NCBI GenBank assembly: GCA_021826765.1
Contig: JAKAYK010000002.1
Coordinates: 1-40,710 of the forward strand
Direction: 5' to 3'
DNA: 40,710 nt
Origin: Thermoplasmata archaeon
Lineage (GTDB): Archaea; Thermoplasmatota; Thermoplasmata; Thermoplasmatales; Thermoplasmataceae
The position numbers and the translations under genes were made by a program. Under the pieces are notes generated by a model. It saw nothing but the letters and a program-made list of their open reading frames with translations, was not told the DNA's origin and did no database searches. This document shows positions 24,305 through 32,778 of the stretch, in pieces. How positions within the stretch are numbered: the first letter of the stretch is position 1; each line of letters starts with the position of its first letter.

Positions 24305-26292
24305 ACAGATATCTTGAATATTTTGTCAACACCATGAAGAGCTTCAACCCTGTTCACCTCAAGAAAAATCCTGTTATGTTCATCACCGAGATTGCGTTTC
24401 TGGTTTCTATTTATGTACTCATATTTGGAAAAGAGTATGGGCTTTCAACCACAGGCAATTATGTTCCTTTCTACATTATAGTTCTAATTCTACTCTTCCT
24501 TACTATATTTTTTTCAAATCTTGCAGAATCCATAGCAGAGGGAAAGAGCAGGGACATAACAAAATCTCTCAGGGAGATGAAGAAGGAAACAGTGGGGAGG
24601 ATTATACAGGACGGTTCTGAATCAATGATCAATTCATCCGACCTCAGGAAGGGAATGATTGTGGAGGTCAGGGAGAATGAAACTGTTCCAACGGACGGAG
24701 AGATCCTGGAAGGAAGAGGCAGATTCAATGAATCATCTATAACTGGAGAATCAAGGCCTGTGTTCAAGGTTCAGGGTGATAGTGTCACTGGCGGAACAAC
24801 CATAATTGATGGAAAAGTGAAGATAATGATCACCGCAAATCCCGGAGAGACTTTCCTGGACAAGATGATAGGAATGGTGGAAGGTGCAACAAGATCAAAG
24901 ACACCTAATGAGATTGCACTCTCAATTTTACTATCAGGATTGACACTTTCATTCCTGATTATTGTAACTTCAATGTTTTCACTTGAAATATTCCTGACTT
25001 CCCAGGCAAATATCATATTTCTAGTCATCCTGCTCATCTGCCTTATACCTACAACCATAGGTGCTCTGCTTCCTGCACTTGGTGTAGCCGCAATCAACAA
25101 GGTATCTCAGTTCAATGTGATTGCAAAAAGTGGAAGAGCCGTTGAAAATGCAGGAGATATAGATACAATAATCCTTGACAAGACTGGAACGATCACTATT
25201 GGCGACAGGGAAGCTTTCATGTTCTATACGAACAGGGGAGTCAAAGATGAAGATTTTTACACAAAATGCTACCTCAGTTCAATGTATGATGAGACAAAGG
25301 AAGGCATCTCTGTCATAAAGAAAGTAAAGGATATTAATCATAATGTTTCGGATGAAGAGACAAAAGGTTACGAGTTCATACCATTCACGTCTGACACGAA
25401 ATTCAGTGGAGTCAAGAAGGGAAAGGAATTCATCTACAAGGGTTCACCAAATGCAATTTGGGAAATTGTAGGATACAGGGACAATTTCATAGATGCAATA
25501 TGTGCTGAGATTTCAAGCAGGGGAGGAACCGCAATGGTTGTAACATCCAATGTGGGAGTGGAGGGTGTCATAGAATTCAACGATATACTGAAACCCTGGA
25601 TAAGAGAGAGAATTGACTCCCTTAAGTCAATGAACATCAAGCCTATAATGTGCACAGGCGACAATGAACTCACAGCAAAATATGTGGCTGCTGAAGCAGG
25701 AATAGACGAATTTGTTGCAAATAGCAAACCACAGGACAAATTCAGGAAAGTGGAGGAGGAAAAATCACTGCAGAGGATGGTTGCAATGGTGGGGGATGGC
25801 ACAAATGATGCCCCTGCACTGGCAAAGGCAGATGTCGGGTTTGCAATGAACAGTGGAACACAGGCAGCAAAAGATGCAGCAAACATGATTGATCTTGATA
25901 ATGATCCTACAAAACTTATGGATGTGATCTTCCTGGGAAAGCAGATCCTCATCACAAGGGGGGCCCTTACTACATTCAGTATTGCCAATGACATCTCAAA
26001 ATATTTCGTGATCATTCCTGCCATATTCTATGTGTTCCCTTATCTTTCATTCATCAATATTCTCGGGTTCACAAATCCGCTTCTTGCGCTTACATCTGCA
26101 CTCATATTCAACACTTTCATTATACCCCTTCTCATACCTTTATCCATAAGGGGTGTTAAATTCAAGCCTTCTGGCGTGAATGATCTTCTCAGGAGGAATA
26201 TACTGATATATGGAATGGGAGGAATTATTCTTCCATTCATTGCCATAGGGGCAATTTACTATATTTTAGCAGGAGTCGGTGTTGCATGGTAA
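24301..26292 (+). CDS. kdpB: potassium-transporting P-type ATPase subunit B
   Basis: A 663-residue P-type ATPase that supplies energy to KdpA. The phosphorylated aspartate is Asp293 in ILDKTGTITIG; the actuator loop is SSITGESRPV; the hinge is MVGDGTNDAPALAKADVGFAMNSGTQAAK. I place the start at TTG 24301 (MNRYLEYFV...) since it has GGAGGG six bases ahead and overlaps the kdpA stop; a longer frame from 24262 would overlap kdpA by 43 nt and adds nothing conserved. The length fits KdpB (about 680). The serine of TGES, whose phosphorylation inhibits the E. coli pump, is present. Confidence 0.97.
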   Translation: MNRYLEYFVNTMKSFNPVHLKKNPVMFITEIAFLVSIYVLIFGKEYGLSTTGNYVPFYIIVLILLFLTIFFSNLAESIAEGKSRDITKSLREMKKETVGRIIQDGSESMINSSDLRKGMIVEVRENETVPTDGEILEGRGRFNESSITGESRPVFKVQGDSVTGGTTIIDGKVKIMITANPGETFLDKMIGMVEGATRSKTPNEIALSILLSGLTLSFLIIVTSMFSLEIFLTSQANIIFLVILLICLIPTTIGALLPALGVAAINKVSQFNVIAKSGRAVENAGDIDTIILDKTGTITIGDREAFMFYTNRGVKDEDFYTKCYLSSMYDETKEGISVIKKVKDINHNVSDEETKGYEFIPFTSDTKFSGVKKGKEFIYKGSPNAIWEIVGYRDNFIDAICAEISSRGGTAMVVTSNVGVEGVIEFNDILKPWIRERIDSLKSMNIKPIMCTGDNELTAKYVAAEAGIDEFVANSKPQDKFRKVEEEKSLQRMVAMVGDGTNDAPALAKADVGFAMNSGTQAAKDAANMIDLDNDPTKLMDVIFLGKQILITRGALTTFSIANDISKYFVIIPAIFYVFPYLSFINILGFTNPLLALTSALIFNTFIIPLLIPLSIRGVKFKPSGVNDLLRRNILIYGMGGIILPFIAIGAIYYILAGVGVAW

Positions 26293-26942
26293 AAAACAGG
26301 GAATTTTTTAATCTGGTCAGAAGTTCATTTGTGCTGCTTGCAGTTTGCGTTCTTGTAATGGGATTTGCAATACCCACAGCAACCTCACTAATAGCAGAAA
26401 CTATTGATCCGGGAGCAGCAAACGGAAGCCAGATAAACATAAATGGAACCATATATGGCTCATACTATTTAGCACAGGCGTTCAACCAGAGTTATTTCTT
26501 CCAGCCAAGACCTTCTGCCATAGCTTATAACCAAACCGCCTCTGGTTCTCCGGGATGCTCTCCCAACACTAATCAATCTCTCAACCAGACACTGTCCAAC
26601 ATAAACCAGTTCGAGAACATGAATCCAAATGTTACAATCTCCAAGATACCGGGTGAGGTAGTAATGGATTCTGCTTCGGGCCTTGATCCTAATATACCTC
26701 TCAATGCAGCCAAGCTTGAGCAGGGAAGGGTCATCCAATCCATCTACCTGCTTTCAGAAAAGGTCAACAGGATAGTTTCTGAGAAATCCATCACATCCTT
26801 TGTGATGAACCTTGTAAACAGTACAGAAAAGCAGGATTTCCCAATTTTTGGTTCATTCTATGTGAATGTGATGACTCTTGATGTGGGCATTCTTGAATTC
26901 ATGCTTCAGAATGGAATAATCCAGCAATCCCAGTTGAGCTGA
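26286..26942 (+). CDS. kdpC: potassium-transporting ATPase subunit C
   Basis: A 218-residue subunit with one N-terminal membrane helix (FVLLAVCVLVMGFAIPTA) and a polar external domain. The YLAQAFNQSYFFQPRPSA block corresponds to the FxxxxYFxxRPSA signature, and SASGLDPNIPLNAAKLEQGR to the SGSGLDPHISPxAAxxQ(xx)R signature of KdpC. It overlaps kdpB by 7 nt. It stabilises the pump and influences K+ affinity. Its stop codon abuts that of the convergent universal-stress gene with no spacer. Confidence 0.95.
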   Translation: MVKNREFFNLVRSSFVLLAVCVLVMGFAIPTATSLIAETIDPGAANGSQININGTIYGSYYLAQAFNQSYFFQPRPSAIAYNQTASGSPGCSPNTNQSLNQTLSNINQFENMNPNVTISKIPGEVVMDSASGLDPNIPLNAAKLEQGRVIQSIYLLSEKVNRIVSEKSITSFVMNLVNSTEKQDFPIFGSFYVNVMTLDVGILEFMLQNGIIQQSQLS

Positions 26943-27752
26943 TCATCTCTTCACAAGTATGGAGTCTTCAGCAAAATCCTTTATTATTCTTTTTATGTCT
27001 CCATTTATTCTTACATTGTGGTATTCGTCAGGCCTTACTCCAAGAACAACGCAATCAGCACCTGATGTATAAAGTGCCTGCATTGCGATTTCCCTGACCC
27101 CATCCGTGTTCTTCACAATGATATCAGTTTCGACTTCCAGAGAGTCCCACGGTTTTTCCTCCATGAAAGCTTTGAATCCATGAATCTTCTTTCTGTCAAA
27201 ATTTCTCATATCGCATATGGTGAGCCTGGCACCTTCCGCATGGGCAAGCAGTACTGAAAGATAAACAGATTTCCTGGTGTTGAGCCTTTCTGTTATAGGT
27301 ACAAATATGTTCCTGTAATGTGTTGGCCTTCCGACAGAGGAGATCATTGCAACTGTCTTGTTTGTCTTTTTCATCACAGTATCACCTATGGAACCAAAAA
27401 TGGAAGTAGAGACACTCTTCCGTTGCCTATGGCTCATAAATGTCAGGTCATATGGCTTGCTATTTATTTCCTTCAATATTCCTTCCTTGATGTTTTTTGC
27501 ACTCTGTATCCTTGGAATGGATTTGATTCCCTTGGATGTCACTTCCCTGTGTGCATTCATTATGATAGCTATCTTATCACTCCAGGTGATCTCCTTCACT
27601 TCTTCCTTTATTGTGAGAAAAGTCAACTGGGAATTATATTTCATTGCAAAACTGGAAGCAATCTGAAAAGCCTTGGTTGAACTGCCCCCTTTTGCCATAG
27701 GCACAAGTATCTTTTCGGGTATCTGAATTCCCAGTGATTTTTCTTTTATCAC
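26943..27752 (-). CDS. tandem universal stress protein (UspA) domain protein
   Basis: A 269-residue soluble protein with two Usp-like halves: the first begins EKILVPMAKGGSSTKAFQIASSFA, the second HYRNIFVPITERLNTRKSVYLS and ends with GADCVVLGVRPDEYHNV...EDSILVKR. The second half has GVRP instead of the ATP-binding G-x2-G-x9-G(S/T) motif in clear form. The start is GTG at 27752, with TATA-like TTTATTATTTATATT (27765-27779 on the other strand). The gene is back-to-back with kdpC. KdpD sensors carry a Usp domain, and the halobacterial kdp operon has, as I recall, a Usp-like kdpQ; so a K+-linked regulatory role is plausible but not shown. Confidence 0.85.
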   Translation of the reverse strand: MIKEKSLGIQIPEKILVPMAKGGSSTKAFQIASSFAMKYNSQLTFLTIKEEVKEITWSDKIAIIMNAHREVTSKGIKSIPRIQSAKNIKEGILKEINSKPYDLTFMSHRQRKSVSTSIFGSIGDTVMKKTNKTVAMISSVGRPTHYRNIFVPITERLNTRKSVYLSVLLAHAEGARLTICDMRNFDRKKIHGFKAFMEEKPWDSLEVETDIIVKNTDGVREIAMQALYTSGADCVVLGVRPDEYHNVRINGDIKRIIKDFAEDSILVKR

Positions 27753-27804
27753 ATTTACATATGTAATATAAATAATAAAGTTTTTCGTTCAATAATATAA
27801 TAGA

Positions 27805-27839
27805 TTTGATAATAGCAAATTTCACAACATATTATCAAA
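27805..27839. repeat. inverted repeat upstream of the Usp gene
   Basis: Perfect 10-bp arms TTTGATAATA (27805-27814) and TATTATCAAA (27830-27839) with a 15-nt spacer. It lies about 30-60 bp upstream of the Usp TATA region. It may be a two-turn operator; no T-run follows, so a terminator is less likely. Confidence 0.6.
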
Positions 27840-27952
27840 GATTCAAAAAATTTTAAAAAATTAAATCGTGGCATTGAATAGCATGCCATTTTATCAAGAA
27901 ATGATTTCATGGAATATTGAAAACATTTACATGCATTTAATGATACAGGATT

Positions 27953-28432
27953 ATGGAATGTCTCATCATTAATGACGGCATAATACAGGGCTATGAAAGA
28001 AAAAACCAGCTGGTCCGCTTCCCTGAAGACGAGGCATTTGTAATAGATATGGATGCAATCACGAAGTATAAATTCAATTACAATGTGTACGGTGAACTTT
28101 CAAAATATATAGAATTCACACTCATGGCATTCCCTTACAGGGAAGCCGATTTTATTGATATTCTAATGTCAGGGGCCTCAAGGGTTGTAGTAAACAACAC
28201 AATCCCAGACATAACACTTAAAAAGTTCATGGATCTTTCAGAGGAGATTGTGATGAACTGCCAGTCATACACAGATGTGGCTAGATTCAGGAGTTTTTCA
28301 GGAAATATGTTCCTTTCATGCAGAATGTTTGACAATAATGGGCTGTATTTCTATTATGGGGCATTCGAGAAGGAGAGCGAGCATGCAATATGGCTTCCCT
28401 CCTTCCCTCAGGATCTAAAGAACGGTTGTTGA
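27953..28432 (+). CDS. hypothetical protein with weak resemblance to HisA-like barrels
   Basis: A 159-residue soluble protein. LIINDGIIQGYERKNQLVRF followed by AFVIDMDAI and the later EADFIDILMSGASRVVVNN recall the start and middle strands of the HisA-related proteins found in archaea (COG1411 type), but the second half of a barrel is missing or strongly changed and no phosphate-binding loops are clear. I cannot assign a function. It lies alone between the Usp gene (divergent) and pyrD, 66 bp upstream of the latter. Confidence 0.65.
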   Translation: MECLIINDGIIQGYERKNQLVRFPEDEAFVIDMDAITKYKFNYNVYGELSKYIEFTLMAFPYREADFIDILMSGASRVVVNNTIPDITLKKFMDLSEEIVMNCQSYTDVARFRSFSGNMFLSCRMFDNNGLYFYYGAFEKESEHAIWLPSFPQDLKNGC

Positions 28433-28498
28433 TAGGTCATGGATTTCTGCATTCTTATGGAAATGATAAATAACACTGTGAAATATGTTTGATCAACA

Positions 28499-29401
28499 AT
28501 GTCAGGCATAAGTGTTAAAGCAGGTGGAATTTCTCTTGAAACACCGGGAATTCTTGCATCGGGCATTCTTGATGAGAATGGATACACCATGAAAAGAATC
28601 CTTCAGGAAGGGGCCGGAGGTGCAGTCACTAAATCTATTGGAATGGAGGAGAGACCGGGATACGTTCCTCCCGTTGTTTTCGAGGCCCATGGGGGGATAA
28701 TCAATGCAATGGGATTGCCAAATCCCGGAATAGACAACTTTGGAGATGAAATTTCAAAGGCAAAAGAATCTTCCAAACCGGTCATAGGAAGCATTTTCGC
28801 CTCCACCCCTGAGCAATTTATGAAGCTTGCAGAAAGAATGGTAGATTATGGAGTTTCTGCCATTGAACTCAATCTTTCATGTCCGCATGTCAGAGGGTTT
28901 GGTGCAGAAGTCGGCAGTGATCCTGTCCTTGTGAAAGAAATAGTGAAGAATCTGAAAGGTTCCATAAGCATTCCCATATGGTCAAAACTCAGTCCCAATG
29001 TTACGGACATCCTGAGCATTGCCAGTGCTGCATCAGATAGTGATGCAATAGTTTTGATAAACACAGTCAGGGCCATGGCCATTGATATATACGCCAGAAT
29101 GCCTGTGCTGACAAATACATACGGTGGACTTTCAGGCAGGGCAGTAAAACCTATAGGCCTGAGGCTCGTATATGAGGTTAAGAAGGAACTCGGACTGGAA
29201 ATCATAGGCGTAGGAGGAATATCAACGTGGGTGGATGCAATGGAATATGTCATGGCTGGAGCTTCAGCATTCCAGGTCGGAACTGCACTGTGGAATCACG
29301 GCAGATCAGTATTCAACGAGATAAATGAAGGGTTGGCGTCCTTCATGAATGAACACAACATTAAGAGCCTTGCAGAACTCAGGGGGGTTGCCATAAGATG
29401 A
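28499..29401 (+). CDS. pyrD: dihydroorotate dehydrogenase catalytic subunit (class 1B)
   Basis: A 300-residue FMN enzyme. The active-site loop is ELNLSCPHVRG with Cys128 as the catalytic base, typical of class 1 enzymes; FMN-phosphate segments are GLSGRAVKPIGLR and IGVGGISTWVDAMEYVMAGAS. The next gene is the PyrK electron-transfer subunit, overlapping by ATGA, which makes it class 1B (NAD-linked heterotetramer). It oxidises dihydroorotate to orotate in UMP synthesis. A TATA-like GATAAATAAC (28465-28474) lies about 29 nt before the ATG. Confidence 0.95.
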   Translation: MSGISVKAGGISLETPGILASGILDENGYTMKRILQEGAGGAVTKSIGMEERPGYVPPVVFEAHGGIINAMGLPNPGIDNFGDEISKAKESSKPVIGSIFASTPEQFMKLAERMVDYGVSAIELNLSCPHVRGFGAEVGSDPVLVKEIVKNLKGSISIPIWSKLSPNVTDILSIASAASDSDAIVLINTVRAMAIDIYARMPVLTNTYGGLSGRAVKPIGLRLVYEVKKELGLEIIGVGGISTWVDAMEYVMAGASAFQVGTALWNHGRSVFNEINEGLASFMNEHNIKSLAELRGVAIR

Positions 29402-30144
29402 TGGATCATGTCAGGGTCACCAGAAAGGTCAGGGATACACCAACAGTATTCTCGCTTTATTTCAATTGGAACAGAGATGTGGAACCGGGCCAATTTGTGA
29501 TGGTATGGGTTCCGGGGCATTCAGAAGTGCCAATGTCCCTTTCTCAGACAGGAAAAGAGAAATGCCTTACCATCAAGATGTACGGAGATACCACCAAGGC
29601 AATGGATGCTCTCGAACCGGGTGATTTCATATACATCAGAGGGCCCTATGGAAAACCGTTCTCCAGGGTGAAGGGAAAGACACTTCTCATCGGAGGAGGT
29701 TCAGGGATGGCATCTTTAAGGCCCATGATAAATGAAGATTCAACCGGCATATTAGCTGCCAGAGGGAAGGAAGAATTACTGTTTGAAAATGAGTTCCATG
29801 ATGGAAAAGCCATATGCGTTACAGAGGATGGCAGCAGGGGGATAAAGGGGATAATAACTGCTGGAATTGATTCGGTGGATCTTTCCGGGTTTTCCATGAT
29901 ATACGTTTGCGGGCCGGAGAGGATGCTTTATGCAGTTTATAAAAATATTCAAGGAAAGACTGAAAATGTCGAATTCTCCCTTGAAAGGAGCATGAAATGC
30001 GGAATAGGACTCTGTGATTCCTGCTCAGTTGATGGCTTTGAGATATGCAGGGATGGGCCCACATTTAACATGAAGCAGGTTTCTGAAATGGAAGAATTCG
30101 GAAGAACCAGGCTGGACAGGTCAGGTAAGAGGATATATTTCTAG
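29398..30144 (+). CDS. pyrK: dihydroorotate dehydrogenase electron-transfer subunit
   Basis: A 248-residue ferredoxin-reductase-like protein. The FAD domain has the PGQFVMVWVP motif and MSLS; the NAD domain has LLIGGGSGMASLRP; the C-terminal 2Fe-2S ligands are Cys201, Cys206, Cys209 and Cys217 (CGIGLCDSC...C). It passes electrons from PyrD-bound FMN to NAD+. It is coupled to pyrD by a 4-nt overlap and is followed 6 nt later by queE. Confidence 0.95.
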   Translation: MMDHVRVTRKVRDTPTVFSLYFNWNRDVEPGQFVMVWVPGHSEVPMSLSQTGKEKCLTIKMYGDTTKAMDALEPGDFIYIRGPYGKPFSRVKGKTLLIGGGSGMASLRPMINEDSTGILAARGKEELLFENEFHDGKAICVTEDGSRGIKGIITAGIDSVDLSGFSMIYVCGPERMLYAVYKNIQGKTENVEFSLERSMKCGIGLCDSCSVDGFEICRDGPTFNMKQVSEMEEFGRTRLDRSGKRIYF

Positions 30145-30150
30145 ATTCAT

Positions 30151-30780
30151 ATGTTAATGACAGAAAAGTTTCACAGTATACAGGGCGAGGGAAGGTTTAC
30201 GGGAATCCCAATGTTCTTTGTCAGAACAAACACATGCAACCTGAGATGCAGATGGTGTGACACCACATACTCTTTCACAGGTGGCCATGAGGAGAACAGT
30301 TCGGACCTTGCAAAGGAATGTGTTGATGCATGGGAGGAATGGATATGCCTGACAGGAGGAGAACCACTACTGCAGAGGGATGCGCTCAAACTGGTTACAG
30401 ATATCTGCAGCACAGGAAAGAAGGTTCTGATCGAGACCGGAGGCTCTCTCGATATAGCTCCATATACGAAGATAGATGGCACGGTTATAGATATGGACAT
30501 AAAGACACCATCTTCAGGCGAGGAAAAAACAATCAGAATTGAGAACCTGTCTCATCTCAGGCAAATTGATTATGTCAAGATGGTTATTTCTGACATGGAA
30601 GATTTTGAATATTCAAGGAAATTTATCGAAGAGCATGTCCGGGGAAATGAAGTTATATTTCAGCCTGCGTGGGGAACTGATCCTGCATGGATTGTAGAAG
30701 AAGTAATGAAGAGAAAGCTTCCTGTAAGGGTAATGCTCCAGGAACACAAGTACATCTGGGGCGAAAGGAGAGGGGTATGA
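30151..30780 (+). CDS. queE: 7-carboxy-7-deazaguanine synthase
   Basis: A 209-residue radical SAM enzyme. The cluster motif is CNLRCRWCDT with Cys29, Cys33 and Cys36, preceded by FHSIQGEGRFTGIPMFFVR, the QueE signature, and followed by LTGGEPLLQ. It converts 6-carboxytetrahydropterin to 7-carboxy-7-deazaguanine, the precursor of archaeosine in archaeal tRNA. It lies inside the pyrimidine operon (pyrD-pyrK-queE-pyrC), overlapping pyrC by ATGA, an unusual pairing of pathways. No other queuosine/archaeosine gene is in the window. Confidence 0.92.
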   Translation: MLMTEKFHSIQGEGRFTGIPMFFVRTNTCNLRCRWCDTTYSFTGGHEENSSDLAKECVDAWEEWICLTGGEPLLQRDALKLVTDICSTGKKVLIETGGSLDIAPYTKIDGTVIDMDIKTPSSGEEKTIRIENLSHLRQIDYVKMVISDMEDFEYSRKFIEEHVRGNEVIFQPAWGTDPAWIVEEVMKRKLPVRVMLQEHKYIWGERRGV

Positions 30781-32024
30781 CAGAAACTGCAGTTTTTTCT
30801 GGAAAATTTTACATGGACGGAAATTTTGAAGATCTCACCATAGAGGTGGAAGATGGCATCATAACCAACATCTACAAGTTCAGAAAGGGTATCCCTTCGA
30901 AACGTGTGGAACATGCCATACTGCCAGGTTTCACAGACATTCATGTGCATTTCAGGGACCCTGGGGAAACAGAAAAGGAAGACTTCGTATCAGGAAGCAT
31001 GTCATCTGTTTTTGGAGGAACAACTACAGTATTTGATATGCCTAATAACGCAATTCCCATAACTGATTATAATAGGTTCGATTCAAAGAAGGCATCTATA
31101 AAAGGTAGATCCTATGCAGATTATGGGTTATATTCCATGTACACGGGAAAGAATGCAAATATTATCTCAGAGGAATCAGCAGCATTGAAGATATACATGG
31201 GGGGAAGCACAAACTCCAAAGGAGCCGAAATCAATTATGAAAACGATTCGTTTCTGGAAAATTTTAAAAAAATGATCGTTTTTCATGGAGAAATGCAGGA
31301 ATGCCTGAACATGGGGGCTTTGCCTGAAATACATACTTTGCAGGAACACAGCCTTTCCAGAGGAATAGAGTGTGAAAGAGAATCTGCCCAGATTATTGGA
31401 AAAATGAAGTCCGGGAACATGGTTATGGCACATGTCAGCGACTGGGACAACGTCCACAATCTGGAAAATAGATTCGCCACAGAAATGACACCTCACCACA
31501 TGCTGCTCCACACTGAAATGAATCTTGGTGCATGGGGCAAGGTGAATCCACCCATAAGGGATCGAAGTATAATGGAGTTGAACAGGCAGGCATTCCTTGA
31601 CGGGAAGGTGGATATATTATCCTCTGACCATGCACCACACACTGAATATGATAAGGAGAGCATTGAGTATGGAAAGGCAGGAATAATCGGAGTTGAAACA
31701 AGGATTCCCTTGATGCTTGCGCTGGTTTACAAGAAAATTCTGTCTCTTGAAACTCTGGTGAGGACAGGTGCAGTAAATCCTGCTGAAAGAGCTGGCATAA
31801 AAAAAGGAATAATTCAGAAAGGGTATGCAGCAGATTTCTGTGCAGTAAAATTCTCAGACATGAAAAGGATCAACCAGGAAAGGCTGCATTCTAAAAACCC
31901 ATTCTCCCCTTTTCATGGTTTCGATGCAATCTTCCCACAGGATGTGTTCGTTGGTGGTGAACAGGTTATTTCTCAAGGGGATCTGGTGGAGGCAAGAACG
32001 GGAAAATATCTTGCTTTCAAATAA
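30777..32024 (+). CDS. pyrC: dihydroorotase
   Basis: A 415-residue amidohydrolase of class I dihydroorotase type. Metal ligands His56 and His58 (DIHVHFRDPG), the GTTTVFDMPN block, a KIYMGGSTN segment and Asp284 in SSDHAPHT are all present. It closes carbamoyl aspartate to dihydroorotate, the step just before PyrDK. The frame is open back to 30687, but that part overlaps queE in full; the ATG at 30777 overlaps the queE stop as ATGA and starts at the right place for the family. Confidence 0.94.
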   Translation: MTETAVFSGKFYMDGNFEDLTIEVEDGIITNIYKFRKGIPSKRVEHAILPGFTDIHVHFRDPGETEKEDFVSGSMSSVFGGTTTVFDMPNNAIPITDYNRFDSKKASIKGRSYADYGLYSMYTGKNANIISEESAALKIYMGGSTNSKGAEINYENDSFLENFKKMIVFHGEMQECLNMGALPEIHTLQEHSLSRGIECERESAQIIGKMKSGNMVMAHVSDWDNVHNLENRFATEMTPHHMLLHTEMNLGAWGKVNPPIRDRSIMELNRQAFLDGKVDILSSDHAPHTEYDKESIEYGKAGIIGVETRIPLMLALVYKKILSLETLVRTGAVNPAERAGIKKGIIQKGYAADFCAVKFSDMKRINQERLHSKNPFSPFHGFDAIFPQDVFVGGEQVISQGDLVEARTGKYLAFK

Positions 32025-32061
32025 TCGAAACTGCCTTGATATGTCGATAATCCCTTGATAG

Positions 32062-32082
32062 TTATGTTTCAGAGAAACATAA
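32062..32082. terminator. hairpin downstream of pyrC
   Basis: A perfect 9-bp stem TTATGTTTC / GAAACATAA with an AGA loop, 38 nt after the pyrC stop. A second weaker hairpin TGAGAG...CTCTCA lies at 32125-32146. No T-run directly follows, so these may be 3'-end stabilising structures or protein sites and not classic terminators. Confidence 0.4.
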
Positions 32083-32186
32083 GCGGCAGGGGCCCTCAAT
32101 TTGTCACTTTCTTCCTTGAAGGTGTGAGAGTTTTCAGGCACTCTCATCTAAGTCCTGAATTTGAAGAGTTAACATTCCCATATGCA

Positions 32187-32194
32187 TATTAAAA
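32187..32194 (+). promoter_or_regulatory. TATA box for rnp4
   Basis: TATTAAAA centred about 24 nt before the TTG at 32214, supporting this non-ATG start and a leaderless transcript. Confidence 0.45.
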
Positions 32195-32213
32195 AGGAAC
32201 TAATATCCGTTTA

Positions 32214-32501
32214 TTGAAGAATAAAAAAGTAAAGGACAGGATTGCACAGGGTCGTATTCAGGAACTCAATGCAATTTCATCATCCAATGAAGATATGAAC
32301 TACAGGCGCAATGCCATAATCCTCATGGAAAATATAGCAAAGAGGATGGATATTTCATTGAAGAAAAATATCAAGAGAAATTATTGCAAAAACTGCAAGA
32401 GGCCCTACGGTGATTGCAGCAGGGTAAGGCTGAAGAAAAATTGCGTGATTGTTACCTGTCTTGAGTGTGGTGATATAAGAAGGTTCAGATATCGTCCTTG
32501 A
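32214..32501 (+). CDS. rnp4: RNase P protein component 4 (Rpp21)
   Basis: A 95-residue basic protein. The N-terminal helices carry RIAQGRIQELNAIS and RNAIILMENIAKRM, and the zinc ribbon ligands are Cys58, Cys61, Cys82 and Cys85 (YCKNCKR and TCLECGDIRRFRYRP), exactly the Rpp21 plan. With Rpp29 it binds the specificity domain of RNase P RNA and helps to mature tRNA 5' ends. The start is TTG at 32214, with a TATA box at the right distance. The 3' end overlaps the convergent small gene by 17 nt. Confidence 0.88.
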   Translation: MKNKKVKDRIAQGRIQELNAISSSNEDMNYRRNAIILMENIAKRMDISLKKNIKRNYCKNCKRPYGDCSRVRLKKNCVIVTCLECGDIRRFRYRP

Positions 32502-32718
32502 CGGTTTCAATTCTGAATATTACCTTGAATCCCTCAAGTGTTGCATGTATCTTGTCTGCAAACCAAAGAGAGTCCTCTTCCGTAGCGCTGTTCCCCCATT
32601 CGTAAACCATGTCGTGCTCTCCCATTATGGGCTTAAATCCTAATGATCTCAGTCTCATTATTATTTCACTTGGTTTAGCCCCTTCACTTGAAAAAGTAAC
32701 GCTGAGATATGTTTTCAT
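32485..32718 (-). CDS. conserved-looking small protein of unknown function
   Basis: A 77-residue soluble protein (MKTYLSVTFSSEGAKPSEII...). Its alternation suggests a beta-alpha-beta-beta-alpha-beta ferredoxin-like fold: a starting strand, a helix with SEIIMRLRSLGF, strands around DMVYEWG, a helix WFADKIHATLEG and an ending strand VIFRIETV. I recognise no named family. ATG 32718 is chosen because a TATA-like box (minus-strand ATAAATATG, about 32744-32753) is about 27 nt away; an ATG 9 bases upstream is also possible. It overlaps rnp4 at the 3' end. Confidence 0.7.
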   Translation of the reverse strand: MKTYLSVTFSSEGAKPSEIIMRLRSLGFKPIMGEHDMVYEWGNSATEEDSLWFADKIHATLEGFKVIFRIETVKDDI

Positions 32719-32778
32719 TTTATCCATCGGTCATTTTATGACCATATTTATGTTTTTTTCATATTCGACGTTTTATAT

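Noticed and set aside
30687-30776. Longer N-terminus of pyrC
   Set aside because: It lies inside queE; the ATG at 30777 overlaps the queE stop as ATGA and begins at the family position.
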